Assembly (NCBI GenBank): GCA_903916255.1
Contig: CAIWVW010000033.1
Location: 1-43,315, forward strand
Reading direction: 5' to 3'
DNA from: an uncultured Bacteroidota bacterium
Lineage (GTDB): Bacteria; Bacteroidota; Bacteroidia; JABEUT01
DNA: 43,315 bases
Shown here: piece by piece, positions 1 to 7,758 of the stretch
Position numbering within the stretch: position 1 is the stretch's first letter
How the letters are laid out: each line of letters opens with the position of its first letter
Position numbers and translations under genes: made by a program
Notes under the pieces: generated by a model
The model's database searches: none
What the model was told of the DNA's origin: nothing
What the model saw: only the letters and a program-made list of their open reading frames with translations

Positions 1-1937
1 GAATCTTCGCAGCCCAATGAATTAAATGCATAGACCTTTATGGTTGAATCCGCATTAATATCGCCTGTATAGTAGGATGTTTTAGTGCTTCCATTCTGCC
101 ATACATAGGTTGTTCCGCCGCTTACCTTAAGGGTGTCTTTCCCGCCTTTACATTTCCAGTTGGTACCGGTAATTATCGGTTTTGGCAGCGGAATGATAAC
201 TACTTTTTGGCTTAATGAATCCACGGCGCAGGTAACAGTTGAATGCACCGTATAAATTGTGGTACTGTCGGGGCTTACAGTTATAGAACTGGTGGTTGCG
301 CCATTGCTCCAAATGTAACTGCTGCCGCCGCTGGCAGTAATTGTAATTGGGCTGTTCGGGCAAAGGGTATCGGTAGTATGTGTGAGTGTTGTGGAGCCGA
401 CACTTCTCACATAAACCGACTTAACCGTAGAATCACCGCAGATGCCATTTGATGCATACAGGGTATATGTTTGTGTTATAATTGGGTTAACCCAAATGCT
501 TGTTGTGGTTTTTCCGGTGCTCCACCTATAGGTGCCACCACCACTGGCAATCAACAGTACACTGTCTTTCGGGCAAATGGTATCGGGAACGGCGGTAATA
601 ACTGGTTTAGGCGCAGGCAGCACATACACCGTTATCATGGTATCCTTGGTACATCCGCCATTTGAAACACCCAGCGTATATGTTTGTGTTACTGTTGGAG
701 AAACGGTTATGGAAGAATTGGTAGAGCCTGTGCTCCAAATATAATATTTGCCCCCGCCGCCAATTAAATTGGAGGTATCGCCTGCGCAGATAGTATCTCT
801 GTGGGCTGCAATCTTAGCATGTGGCGCAGTATCCACTTCAATCACAAAAGAGGTGAAAGTAGTATCGGATGGTACATTATTATCGTACCCGAAAACATTA
901 ATGGTGTGGTACCCGATATTTAATGAATTGCCTACAACCAGAATAGTTAAACTGTCATAAGGCCCGGGCCTGTTGGAATAAATGCTGACTCCGGGTGGAA
1001 TTGGCGGAGATAATTTAGAGAAAACCGAATCCCCCTGAATAGGCGTAAAGAAATAAAGCGGAATCAATACCGAATCGCCCAAACATATTTTAAACGTATC
1101 GCAAGGTGTGATGCCTGAAGTAAGCGGAGGAATGGTATTTGAACACACATTAAATGCCAGCGTTTTATTTACCAGCCACCCTACTCCGTCATAATTTGGG
1201 CCGGGAGGAAACTGCCCGTAATAGGTGTTGCCGGGCGAATCGAATAATCCGAATTGAACAAAGTTTACGCCGTCTCCTTTATTGGCGCCAACCGTTGCAG
1301 GAAAGCCTCCGAATCCGGCCGAATCGCCACCGGAAGCCTCACCCGAGGCCCATTGCATTTCTTTGTAACAAAACTCTACGTTATTCCCGTTAGGTACAAT
1401 CGGGTCGGAACCGTTTGTTATAATAAGCTGGAAACTGTTTAATTGATTTGTGTCGTTTTTACCGTTTGCAATAGGCGTGTTTTTATATACCCCTACGCTA
1501 TCCCATTGCACAACCATATAGGTAGATGTGATTTTATAGTACACCATATCCCAATTCATGGATAATGCAGCAGGCCTTGTATCCACATCGCCCCAAAATG
1601 GGGCTATCATCGAAAAACTGGAATTCGGAAAACTATCCGACGTGAACGTAGAATATGGCGCCCCAAAAGAAATATTACCGTTATTATTAATATATAATGA
1701 ATCTATTTGTTTCCCCCAGAAACATAAATGAAAAGGAAGTGTTACAACATTTGTATATCCGTCATCATTCCTGTATTGTGGCGGGGTAGTTGTAAGATAA
1801 TCATGCACAAACGGAACTGCGTGAAAACTGGAATCGCGCACTTGCCAGCAATTACAGGTATTTTGAGCATTTACGTGTACCGTTAAAGCCATAAAAAAAA
1901 GGAGGGGAGCAACTAAGAGCGTAAAGATTCTATTCAT
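1..1937 (-). CDS. Secreted nidogen-like / Ig-repeat protein, 3' end outside window
   Basis: This is the first 645 codons of a gene that runs off the left edge with no internal stop. The ATG at 1937 opens a signal peptide ending in VNAQ. Residues about 45-200 resemble a nidogen-like (NIDO) domain: YINNNGNISFG is followed by MIAPFWGDVDTRP, the usual signature of that fold. After a linker come repeated Ig/PKD-like modules of about 80 residues, each with a DTIC or DTLC-type Cys near its start, a Y-x-W-S/Q-x-G core (YIWSTGST, YRWSTGKT, YIWSNGAT, YVWQNGST) and a TYTL/IYTV strand. This is the architecture of large T9SS cargo and adhesins in Bacteroidota. The expected C-terminal sorting domain lies beyond position 1, so the secretion route is inferred. 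A -7 type box lies at 1960-1967. Confidence 0.85.
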   Translation of the reverse strand, partial: MNRIFTLLVAPLLFFMALTVHVNAQNTCNCWQVRDSSFHAVPFVHDYLTTTPPQYRNDDGYTNVVTLPFHLCFWGKQIDSLYINNNGNISFGAPYSTFTSDSFPNSSFSMIAPFWGDVDTRPAALSMNWDMVYYKITSTYMVVQWDSVGVYKNTPIANGKNDTNQLNSFQLIITNGSDPIVPNGNNVEFCYKEMQWASGEASGGDSAGFGGFPATVGANKGDGVNFVQFGLFDSPGNTYYGQFPPGPNYDGVGWLVNKTLAFNVCSNTIPPLTSGITPCDTFKICLGDSVLIPLYFFTPIQGDSVFSKLSPPIPPGVSIYSNRPGPYDSLTILVVGNSLNIGYHTINVFGYDNNVPSDTTFTSFVIEVDTAPHAKIAAHRDTICAGDTSNLIGGGGKYYIWSTGSTNSSITVSPTVTQTYTLGVSNGGCTKDTMITVYVLPAPKPVITAVPDTICPKDSVLLIASGGGTYRWSTGKTTTSIWVNPIITQTYTLYASNGICGDSTVKSVYVRSVGSTTLTHTTDTLCPNSPITITASGGSSYIWSNGATTSSITVSPDSTTIYTVHSTVTCAVDSLSQKVVIIPLPKPIITGTNWKCKGGKDTLKVSGGTTYVWQNGSTKTSYYTGDINADSTIKVYAFNSLGCED

Positions 1938-1959
1938 TTTAAGTGCATTTAATAAGGTT

Positions 1960-1967
1960 CAAAGTTA
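1960..1967 (-). promoter_or_regulatory. -7 promoter box of the nidogen-like gene
   Basis: TAACTTTG on the minus strand fits the Bacteroidota TAnnTTTG consensus. It sits 22 nt upstream of the ATG at 1937, leaving a short leader. No clear -33 TTG was seen. Confidence 0.55.
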
Positions 1968-2197
1968 CAGTTTTATTTAAAATTGATTTTTTGGGTAATT
2001 TATAATTTACTAACACCATACGTGTGTAATTATTGCCTGTTCTGCAGAATTATTGCCCATAAAAACAACGGATAGTTTTTTCTCCAATTACTGATACGGA
2101 TGAATTTATGCAAAGGTTGGGTAGGTTAAAATAATCGGTATTCGACCTATGCTTTCTTCAATCCATTTTAATGTTCTGATGCATTTCCATTTGTTGT

Positions 2198-2205
2198 TAT
2201 CTTTG
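2198..2205 (+). promoter_or_regulatory. -7 promoter box of ugd
   Basis: TATCTTTG is an exact TAnnTTTG match 55 nt before the ugd start. The leader contains the TTAGCAAT word repeat. Confidence 0.6.
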
Positions 2206-2260
2206 CCACCCAAATTTAAGTTAGTAGCAATCGGCTATTAGCAATTAGAAAAATAGAACT

Positions 2261-3571
2261 ATGAATATTAGCATTGTAGGGACTGGATATGTGGGACTTG
2301 TAACGGGAACATGCTTTGCAGAAACCGGAAATCAGGTTATTTGTGTAGATATTGATAAGGCAAAGGTGGATGCCATGAAAAATGGCAAAATGCCCATTTA
2401 TGAGCCCGACTTAGATACCCTTTTTGAAAGGAACCTCAGGGCTAAAAGATTAAGCTTTACTACCAACCTTAAAGAAGCGGTGGACAAAACCGATATTATT
2501 TTCCTCGCCCTCCCTACTCCACCCAACGAAGATGGCTCTGCTGATTTATCTTATATTTTAAAAGTAGCTGATGAACTCGGGAAAATATTGACTTCGTATA
2601 AAGTAATAGTAGATAAAAGCACCGTACCGGTGGGCACCTCTGAAAAGGTAAGGGCTGCTATTGCCGCCAATTGCAAAGTAGATTTTGATGTAGTTTCCAA
2701 TCCCGAATTTTTACGGGAAGGATTTGCCGTAGATGATTTTATGAAACCGGACAGAGTTGTCATTGGAACTTCATCTGCCCGTGCAAAAAAAGTTATGGAA
2801 GACCTCTATAAGCCATTTGTTCGCCAGGGAAACCCTGTATATGTGATGGATGAACGCTCTGCCGAGCTTACCAAATATGCAGCCAATTCATTTTTAGCTA
2901 CAAAAATTTCATTCATGAATGAAATAGCCAACATCTGCGAAAAAATGGGGGCTGATGTAGATATGGTTCGCATTGGCATTGGCGCTGACCAGCGCATTGG
3001 TAAACGTTTTTTATTCCCCGGAATCGGATATGGAGGAAGTTGCTTCCCAAAAGATGTGAAAGCATTGGTGCAATCATCGAATGAATACGATTACAATTTC
3101 CAGATTTTGAAATCGGTAATGAAGGTAAATGAAACCCAAAAGCATATACTGATTCAGAAACTGGAAAGCCATTTCAAAAACCTCAAAGGGCTTAAAATTG
3201 CTATTTGGGGCTTAGCTTTTAAGCCCGACACCGATGATATTCGCGAAGCGCCTGCCCTTGTAATTATCGATGCCCTGTTAAAACATGGAGCCGAAGTAAG
3301 CGTATATGACCCTGCCGCTATGGAAAATGTGAACCGTATTTATGGCAGCAAAATTTACTTTGCAACCGATGAATACCAGGCTCTGCAAGATGCCGATGCA
3401 TTGGTAATAGCAACCGAATGGAGCGAATTCCGCACACCTGATTTCACTGAAATTAAGAAAAGGATGGGCAAGCCGACTATATTTGACGGACGCAACTTAT
3501 ATTCCATTGAACAGATGCAACAGGAGGGATTCAGTTATTTAAGCATTGGAAGAAAAGATTTAATTCAATAG
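2261..3571 (+). CDS. ugd: UDP-glucose 6-dehydrogenase
   Basis: This cytoplasmic enzyme oxidises UDP-glucose to UDP-glucuronate with two NAD+. The 436-residue length is normal for the family. The N-terminal Rossmann motif GTGYVG is at residues 7-12, and VDKSTVPVGT and SNPEFLREG follow in the expected order. The catalytic cysteine is C261 in GGSCFPKD, and the UDP-binding C-terminal domain contains LAFKPDTDDIREAP. The next gene is a UDP-glucuronate decarboxylase, so the pair makes UDP-xylose through UDP-glucuronate for surface polysaccharide. A hairpin repeat at 3590-3666 separates the two, so the second gene may be only partly co-transcribed. Confidence 0.96.
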   Translation: MNISIVGTGYVGLVTGTCFAETGNQVICVDIDKAKVDAMKNGKMPIYEPDLDTLFERNLRAKRLSFTTNLKEAVDKTDIIFLALPTPPNEDGSADLSYILKVADELGKILTSYKVIVDKSTVPVGTSEKVRAAIAANCKVDFDVVSNPEFLREGFAVDDFMKPDRVVIGTSSARAKKVMEDLYKPFVRQGNPVYVMDERSAELTKYAANSFLATKISFMNEIANICEKMGADVDMVRIGIGADQRIGKRFLFPGIGYGGSCFPKDVKALVQSSNEYDYNFQILKSVMKVNETQKHILIQKLESHFKNLKGLKIAIWGLAFKPDTDDIREAPALVIIDALLKHGAEVSVYDPAAMENVNRIYGSKIYFATDEYQALQDADALVIATEWSEFRTPDFTEIKKRMGKPTIFDGRNLYSIEQMQQEGFSYLSIGRKDLIQ

Positions 3572-3589
3572 AACGCTATGAATCCTTAT

Positions 3590-3666
3590 CGTCATTGCGA
3601 GGAACGAAGCAATCTCTGCAATAACATTAATTAAAAGAGATTGCTTCGCAAAGCCTCGCAATGACG
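3590..3666. repeat. Dispersed hairpin repeat, copy 1 (arms facing outward)
   Basis: A near-palindrome: the left arm starts CGTCATTGCGAGG and continues to GAAGCAATCTC, and the right arm is its reverse complement, ending CCTCGCAATGACG. It lies between ugd and the decarboxylase gene. Related copies occur at 25402-25461, 28582-28666, 37357-37452 and 39401-39515. Confidence 0.85.
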
Positions 3667-3695
3667 GAAACATTACAAACTTTATAAACTGAAAC

Positions 3696-4664
3696 ATGAA
3701 AAGAGTATTAATTACAGGTGCAGCAGGTTTTTTAGGTTCGCACCTTTGCGACAGGTTTATTAAAGAGGGCTATCATGTTATTGGCATGGATAACCTCATT
3801 ACAGGAGATTTGCGCAATATCCAGCACCTCTTTTCACTGGAGCATTTCGAGTTTTATCATCACGATGTTTCAAAGTTTGTGCATGTACCCGGCGAACTGG
3901 ATTATATTCTCCATTTTGCATCACCTGCCAGCCCTATAGATTATTTGAAAATACCTATACAAACGCTCAAAGTAGGCTCTCTCGGGACCCACAATTTATT
4001 GGGATTGGCAAAAGCTAAAAATGCCCGTATGCTTATAGCTTCAACATCGGAAGTATATGGCGACCCTTTAGTTCATCCCCAAACCGAGGAATATTGGGGA
4101 AATGTAAATCCTGTCGGCCCGCGTGGTGTATATGATGAAGCGAAACGCTTTCAGGAAGCCATAACCATGGCGTATCACACCTTCCACAAAGTGGAAACCC
4201 GTATTGTCCGCATATTTAACACCTATGGCCCCCGTATGCGCCTTAACGACGGCAGGGTGTTGCCTACCTTTATTGGGCAAGCACTGCGCGGCGAACCCTT
4301 AACTGCCTTTGGCGATGGTAGCCAGACACGTTCTTTCTGCTATGTTTCCGATTTGGTAGAAGGTATTTATAGACTGCTATTAAGTGACTACTCAAGTCCG
4401 GTGAATATTGGCAATCCGGCGGAAATTACTATTAATGAGTTTGCAGAGGAGATACTTAAACTTACAGGCAGCAACCAGAAAATAATACATACAGCTTTAC
4501 CAAAGGACGACCCAAAACAACGCCAGCCTGATATTACTCTTGCCCGGAAATTATTGGGATGGGAACCGAAAGTATCAAGGGCAGAAGGATTGAAAATTAC
4601 TTTTGAATACTTCAAATCCCTTTCCCCTGAAGAGTTGTTAAGGTCGGCGCCGAGGTTTGCGTAA
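3696..4664 (+). CDS. uxs: UDP-glucuronate decarboxylase (UDP-xylose synthase)
   Basis: An extended short-chain dehydrogenase of 322 residues that converts UDP-glucuronate to UDP-xylose. The NAD-binding motif TGAAGFLG is at residues 7-14, the catalytic serine region is STSEVYGDP near 116-124, and the YxxxK pair is Y146/K150 in GVYDEAKR, which is characteristic of UXS rather than dTDP-glucose dehydratases. [10 protein letters not shown] and [11 protein letters not shown] also match the family. Its substrate is made by the gene just upstream. The last residues, APRFA then stop, are echoed 3 kb downstream at 7719-7746, flanking the toxin-antitoxin/IS island. Substrate assignment is by motif; a related nucleotide-sugar epimerase is the alternative. 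Confidence 0.93.
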   Translation: MKRVLITGAAGFLGSHLCDRFIKEGYHVIGMDNLITGDLRNIQHLFSLEHFEFYHHDVSKFVHVPGELDYILHFASPASPIDYLKIPIQTLKVGSLGTHNLLGLAKAKNARMLIASTSEVYGDPLVHPQTEEYWGNVNPVGPRGVYDEAKRFQEAITMAYHTFHKVETRIVRIFNTYGPRMRLNDGRVLPTFIGQALRGEPLTAFGDGSQTRSFCYVSDLVEGIYRLLLSDYSSPVNIGNPAEITINEFAEEILKLTGSNQKIIHTALPKDDPKQRQPDITLARKLLGWEPKVSRAEGLKITFEYFKSLSPEELLRSAPRFA

Positions 4665-4674
4665 ATAAATACTA
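4647..4674 (+). repeat. Left flanking direct repeat of the accessory island
   Basis: The 3' end of the decarboxylase gene, including its stop. It aligns with 7719-7746 over about 28 bp, with an identical TTTGCGTAAAT core and roughly 80% identity overall. Together the two copies bracket the toxin-antitoxin module and its inserted IS. Confidence 0.6.
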
Positions 4675-4680
4675 TCTTTG
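4673..4680 (+). promoter_or_regulatory. -7 promoter box of the antitoxin gene
   Basis: TATCTTTG lies 19 nt before the ATG at 4700, so the toxin-antitoxin pair has its own promoter just after the decarboxylase stop codon. Confidence 0.65.
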
Positions 4681-4699
4681 TGAGGTAGAAAATAAAACT

Positions 4700-4939
4700 A
4701 TGGTACACACAACCGTCACACCTAGTAATACTAAGGTTTCACTTACAATACCCGAAGAATATATCGGTAAAAAAGTGGAAGTGCTACTCTATACTTTGGA
4801 GGAGTCAGAACTAAAAAGACCGGCTAAAAACACCAAAAAAAAACCATCCGGTTATGCAGGGTCTTTATCGCCAAAAGCAGCTGAAATATTCTTGAAACAT
4901 ATAGAAATAAGCCGTAACGAATGGGAAAGGGATATTTAA
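4700..4939 (+). CDS. Antitoxin of a PIN-domain toxin pair (VapB-like)
   Basis: A 79-residue protein with an N-terminal beta-rich segment (VSLTIPEEYIGKKVEVLLY) followed by a charged, Lys-rich linker and a C-terminal helix (SPKAAEIFLKHIEISRNEW). That layout, a small DNA-binding-like head plus a toxin-wrapping tail, suits VapB-type antitoxins of Bacteroidota. The assignment rests mainly on context: it has its own promoter box and its end overlaps the PIN gene start by 19 nt, the usual coupling in such pairs. The gene is intact although its toxin gene is interrupted. The antitoxin subfamily cannot be named. Confidence 0.75.
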   Translation: MVHTTVTPSNTKVSLTIPEEYIGKKVEVLLYTLEESELKRPAKNTKKKPSGYAGSLSPKAAEIFLKHIEISRNEWERDI

Positions 4940-5169
4940 TTGATACAAATACGATTATAGAGTTTCAAGCAAATAAACTTCCTGCAAAAGGCCATTCATT
5001 TGTGGCAAAAACAATAGACGAATCATTCGATATTTCAGTTATCAATAAAATTGAAATATTAGGCTATGCTTCTGTAACTAAGAAAACAAAAGATTTTATA
5101 GCTCTTGCCAGTGTTTATGAATTGGATAGCAAAGTGGTTGACAGGACTATTGAGTTACGAAAGCACTAT

Positions 5170-5177
5170 AAAATAAA
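5170..5177 (+). repeat. Target-site duplication, left copy
   Basis: AAAATAAA is directly repeated at 7584-7591 on the other side of the element. An 8-bp duplication is the usual size for IS1595-family elements. Confidence 0.92.
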
Positions 5178-5201
5178 GGCAATGATATACTAATTTACAC
5201 T
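5178..5201 (+). repeat. Left terminal inverted repeat of the IS
   Basis: 24 bp starting GGCAATGATATA and ending ATTTACACT. It matches the reverse complement of 7560-7583 except at two positions in the middle. Confidence 0.92.
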
Positions 5202-5240
5202 AAAGTTATTAACAAGTGTAATTTACGTCTCATTAATACT

Positions 5241-5248
5241 TATCTTTG
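5241..5248 (+). promoter_or_regulatory. -7 promoter box of the transposase gene
   Basis: TATCTTTG overlaps an in-frame GTG at 5248. Because the box should lie upstream of the transcript, it argues for the ATG at 5269 as the true start. The element therefore carries its own promoter. Confidence 0.65.
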
Positions 5249-5268
5249 TGCCATCAAATATATTAATT

Positions 5269-6201
5269 ATGGATTTACAAGTAACAAATTTTTCGTCAAT
5301 CTTTGAACTTCTAAAGGCTTTTCCAGACGAAAAAGCATGTATTAATCACTTAGAAAATTTACGTTGGAATGGAGTTGTAGTATCTCCTTTTGATGAATCC
5401 TCTAAGGTTTATGTATGTGCTGGAGGGAAATATAAATGTAAAAATACAGGCAAGTATTTTAATGTTCGGACTGGAACTATTTTTGAAGATACCAAAGTTC
5501 CATTACAAAAATGGTTCATGGCTTTGTATGTATTCAGTTCACACAAAAAGGGGATTTCATCCCATCAGTTAGCAAGGGATATTAGTATCACTCAAAAAAG
5601 CGCATGGTTTTTATTGCATAGGTTGCGTTATGCCTTTAACCACCCTGCATTTAAAGAAGCGTTGGGAAATATTGTAGAAGTAGATGAGACCTACATAGGA
5701 GGTAAAGAGGGTAATAAGCATAAAAACAAAAGAACCGAAGGAGTGCAGGGTAGAAGCGTTAAGACTAAAAAACCTGTTTTGGGTATGTTAGAGCGTGAAG
5801 GAAATATTATTGCTCGTGTTGTACCTGATACCAATAAAGAGACAATAGAGCCTATCGTAATGCAAAATGTCATATTGGGAACTAATGTAATGACCGATGA
5901 ATGGTATGCTTACAATGGATTATCTAAAATTTTTGACCATAACGTAGTAAAGCATGGAGCAAAGGAATATGTTAATGGATTAGCCTATACCAATGGAGTA
6001 GAAAATTTTTGGTCACACATGAAAAGAGGTATTGATGGAATTTACCATTGGGTTAGTTTTAATCACTTGCAATCTTATGTAGATGAATTTGCATTAAGAT
6101 TTAATACAAGAAAGTTTGCCACTGCATCCAGATTTGATTTAATTTTGTCAAACGTAGCAGGGAAAAGATTAACATATAAAGACCTTATTCGCAATGACTA
6201 A
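5269..6201 (+). CDS. IS1595-family (ISXO2-like) transposase
   Basis: A 310-residue DDE-type transposase. The N-terminal part, about residues 35-75, has the zinc-ribbon-derived segment seen in the family (YVCAGGKYKCKNTGKYF, then RTGTIFEDTKVPLQKW). A helix-turn-helix-like stretch (ISSHQLARDISITQKSAWFLLHRLR) follows. The catalytic core shows VEVDETYIGGKE for the first Asp, MTDEWYAY for the second Asp and NGVENFWSHMKRGIDGIYH for the third acidic position. This order and spacing is the ISXO2-like domain. The ATG at 5269 is preferred over an in-frame GTG at 5248 that overlaps the promoter box. The frame is intact, so it is probably active. The KilA-N gene starts 8 nt before its stop. Confidence 0.95.
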   Translation: MDLQVTNFSSIFELLKAFPDEKACINHLENLRWNGVVVSPFDESSKVYVCAGGKYKCKNTGKYFNVRTGTIFEDTKVPLQKWFMALYVFSSHKKGISSHQLARDISITQKSAWFLLHRLRYAFNHPAFKEALGNIVEVDETYIGGKEGNKHKNKRTEGVQGRSVKTKKPVLGMLEREGNIIARVVPDTNKETIEPIVMQNVILGTNVMTDEWYAYNGLSKIFDHNVVKHGAKEYVNGLAYTNGVENFWSHMKRGIDGIYHWVSFNHLQSYVDEFALRFNTRKFATASRFDLILSNVAGKRLTYKDLIRND

Positions 6202-7099
6202 ACAAATTCAAGTAAAAGATACCGTAATAACTGTTATAAAACATCACGGAGAAGATTATATCGGGCTTACCGATATGCTGAAAGCTAAAGATGGAAATTT
6301 CTTTATAACAGATTGGCTGAGAAATAGAAATACATTGGAATTTTTGAGTATATGGGAGACTATAAATAACCCAAAGTTTAATTATGGCGAATTCGCCCTA
6401 ATTAGAAATCAATCAGGTCTAAACTCATTTAAAATCAGTGTTAAAGAATGGGTTGAAAAAACCAATGCAATAGGATTGACTGCACAATCAGGGCGATATG
6501 GAGGCACATACGCACATAAAGATATTGCCTTTGAATTTGGTACATGGATTAGTCCCGAATTTAAACTATATTTAATAAGGGAATTTCAACGCTTAAAAGA
6601 GCAGGAACAAAAACTTATAAATCCGGAGTGGGATTATAGGCGATTTCTTAGTAAGGTAAATTATAGACTACACACAGATGCGATAAAAGTAAATATAATA
6701 CCTCAATATACTCATGTCTCTAAAGAACAGGAAAGTTACATATATGCTAATGAGGCTGAATTATTGAATATGGCGGTATTTGGGACAACTGCAAAACATT
6801 GGAGGGAAGAACACCCTAAAGATACTTTAGAAGGTCATAACATACGAGATTTGGCAAATATTCCTCAATTAACCGTTTTATCTAATCTTGAAACGCTAAA
6901 CGCACACCTAATAAATGAGGGAATACCCCCAAAGGAAAGATTAGAAAAATTGAAGACAGCGGCAGTTTTTCAATTAAAATCATTGATGAGTATTACATAT
7001 CCTCATTCAATAGCAAGTCCATTTAGTGAGCCAACATCTACATTTGACAAGGAATTAGGTGCAATACTAAAAGTTCCACCACCAGACAAAAAGAAGTAG
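6194..7099 (+). CDS. KilA-N domain protein, IS passenger
   Basis: A 301-residue protein whose first 135 residues match the KilA-N DNA-binding module common in phages and mobile DNA: YIGLTDMLKAKDG, ITDWLRNRNTLEFLSIWE, then SVKEWVEKTNAIGLTAQSGRYGGTYAHKDIAFEFG split over the middle, and ISPEFKLYLIREFQRLK. The C-terminal half (NYRLHTDAIKVN, YANEAELLNMAVFGTTAKHWR) is the companion region often found with this type. It overlaps the transposase stop by 8 nt, so translation is probably coupled. The role in the element is unknown; it could regulate transposition or act on host or phage DNA. Product class is sure, function is not. Confidence 0.88.
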   Translation: MTKQIQVKDTVITVIKHHGEDYIGLTDMLKAKDGNFFITDWLRNRNTLEFLSIWETINNPKFNYGEFALIRNQSGLNSFKISVKEWVEKTNAIGLTAQSGRYGGTYAHKDIAFEFGTWISPEFKLYLIREFQRLKEQEQKLINPEWDYRRFLSKVNYRLHTDAIKVNIIPQYTHVSKEQESYIYANEAELLNMAVFGTTAKHWREEHPKDTLEGHNIRDLANIPQLTVLSNLETLNAHLINEGIPPKERLEKLKTAAVFQLKSLMSITYPHSIASPFSEPTSTFDKELGAILKVPPPDKKK

Positions 7100-7102
7100 A
7101 TA

Positions 7103-7552
7103 GTGAAAATTGGATATGTAATACAGGAAATTAAGGATTTTGTTATTGCAACTTATTTATTTATTGGCGTTGTCCTAATTGCTTATTTTTCATATCAACA
7201 AATCCAAATAAAAAGTGTGGCAGAATGGACTAAGCCTGATGTAGGAGTAACAATACTTATTAAATCTTGTTTTTGGATATTTAATACATCGGATGTAGAT
7301 AAGGGATTTTGGATATATGTAATCGCCATTGTAATAGGAATGATTATTATCGCTACAATAGTAGATAAATATTCAAAAAAAATGTATGAAAAAGTTTTAA
7401 TTTATATGTTATTTTCACCCCTAATAATAGTTGCAGGAATCACTTTATTAGAAATAGCCTTATTTATTGTCATGTGGATATTTATAATAATATCAGGAAT
7501 ATCGGGAAGTATTGTTCATTTATTTCCAGATGAATGGCAGCGTAAATATTAA
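7103..7552 (+). CDS. Small membrane protein, IS passenger
   Basis: A 149-residue protein of no family I recognise. It starts with GTG 3 nt after the KilA-N stop and ends 8 nt before the right inverted repeat. Hydrophobic segments at about residues 13-30, 73-91 and 103-136 (the last long enough for two passes) suggest three or four membrane helices. A soluble loop at 33-70 contains KPDVGVTILIKSCFWIF. It is AT-rich like the rest of the element. A small helical membrane protein next to a DNA-binding protein could be an effector pair, but nothing in the sequence proves that. Confidence 0.7.
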   Translation: MKIGYVIQEIKDFVIATYLFIGVVLIAYFSYQQIQIKSVAEWTKPDVGVTILIKSCFWIFNTSDVDKGFWIYVIAIVIGMIIIATIVDKYSKKMYEKVLIYMLFSPLIIVAGITLLEIALFIVMWIFIIISGISGSIVHLFPDEWQRKY

Positions 7553-7559
7553 ATTAATC

Positions 7560-7583
7560 AGTGTAAATAAATATATCATTGCC
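7560..7583 (-). repeat. Right terminal inverted repeat of the IS
   Basis: Reverse complement reads GGCAATGATATA then ATTTACACT at its ends, matching the left repeat at 22 of 24 positions. Confidence 0.92.
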
Positions 7584-7591
7584 AAAATAAA
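7584..7591 (+). repeat. Target-site duplication, right copy
   Basis: AAAATAAA, identical to 5170-5177. The PIN reading frame resumes directly after it. Confidence 0.92.
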
Positions 7592-7718
7592 AATACCGGA
7601 TGCCATTATTGCTGCAACCGCTTTAGTAAACGGGCTTCACTTAATTTCCCGCAATTTCGCAGACTTCAAAAACATTAAAGGTCTAAAGGTAATTGACCCT
7701 TGGAATTTATAACATGAA

Positions 7719-7746
7719 GCACCAAGATTTGCGTAAATTAAGTACT
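7719..7746 (+). repeat. Right flanking direct repeat of the accessory island
   Basis: A non-coding, diverged copy of the decarboxylase 3' end. In frame it would read EAPRFA then stop, against SAPRFA then stop at 4647-4664. It begins 7 bp after the PIN stop codon. Confidence 0.6.
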
Positions 7747-7758
7747 TAATCTAATATT

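Larger units (their letters stand above)
1938..2260. other. Intergenic region between divergent genes
   Basis: This 323-bp AT-rich spacer separates the leftward secreted protein from the rightward ugd. It holds one -7 type promoter box facing each way (1960-1967 leftward, 2198-2205 rightward). Just upstream of the ugd start, about 2221-2250, is a short degenerate word repeat built on TTAGCAAT/GCTATTAG. I see no further gene, RNA or terminator in it. Confidence 0.6.
5178..7583 (+). mobile_element. IS1595-family insertion sequence with two passenger genes, 2406 bp
   Basis: A complete element, bounded by a 24-bp terminal inverted repeat (22 of 24 identical, outer end GGCAATGATATA) and a perfect 8-bp target duplication. 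It carries an ISXO2-type transposase, then a KilA-N protein overlapping it by 8 nt and a membrane protein 3 nt after that, all in one direction. IS1595-family elements with passenger genes are known, but I do not recognise this cargo pair. All three frames are open, and the ends and target duplication are well preserved, which suggests recent insertion. It landed in an AT-rich spot inside the PIN toxin gene. Confidence 0.93.
4921..7712 (+). pseudogene. PIN-domain toxin (VapC-like), split by an IS1595-family element
   Basis: The 5' part (4921-5177) encodes GYLIDTNTIIEF with the first PIN aspartate (D8) and KIEILGY with the second acidic residue (E43). It then reads into the IS and stops at 5193, giving a 90-residue product. 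The 3' part (7592-7712) encodes IPDAIIAATAL and SRNFADFKNI, which hold the two C-terminal acidic residues. Removing the IS and one target-duplication copy joins 257 + 121 nt into exactly 126 codons, in frame across KHYKIK-IPDAII. The resulting 125-residue length is typical of VapC ribonucleases. As it stands, the N-terminal fragment lacks half of the metal-binding site and should be inactive. Confidence 0.93.

Noticed and set aside
243-960. Several plus-strand open frames of 60-80 codons near the left edge
   Set aside because: They lie opposite the continuous 645-codon frame with signal peptide and repeats, which explains the region.
4388-4708. A 106-codon minus-strand open frame over the end of the decarboxylase gene
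   Set aside because: It is antisense to conserved coding sequence with no recognisable protein features.
7512-7712. Open frame of 66 codons at the right end of the IS
   Set aside because: It is the end of the IS read in another frame joined to the 3' part of the PIN gene, not a gene of its own.
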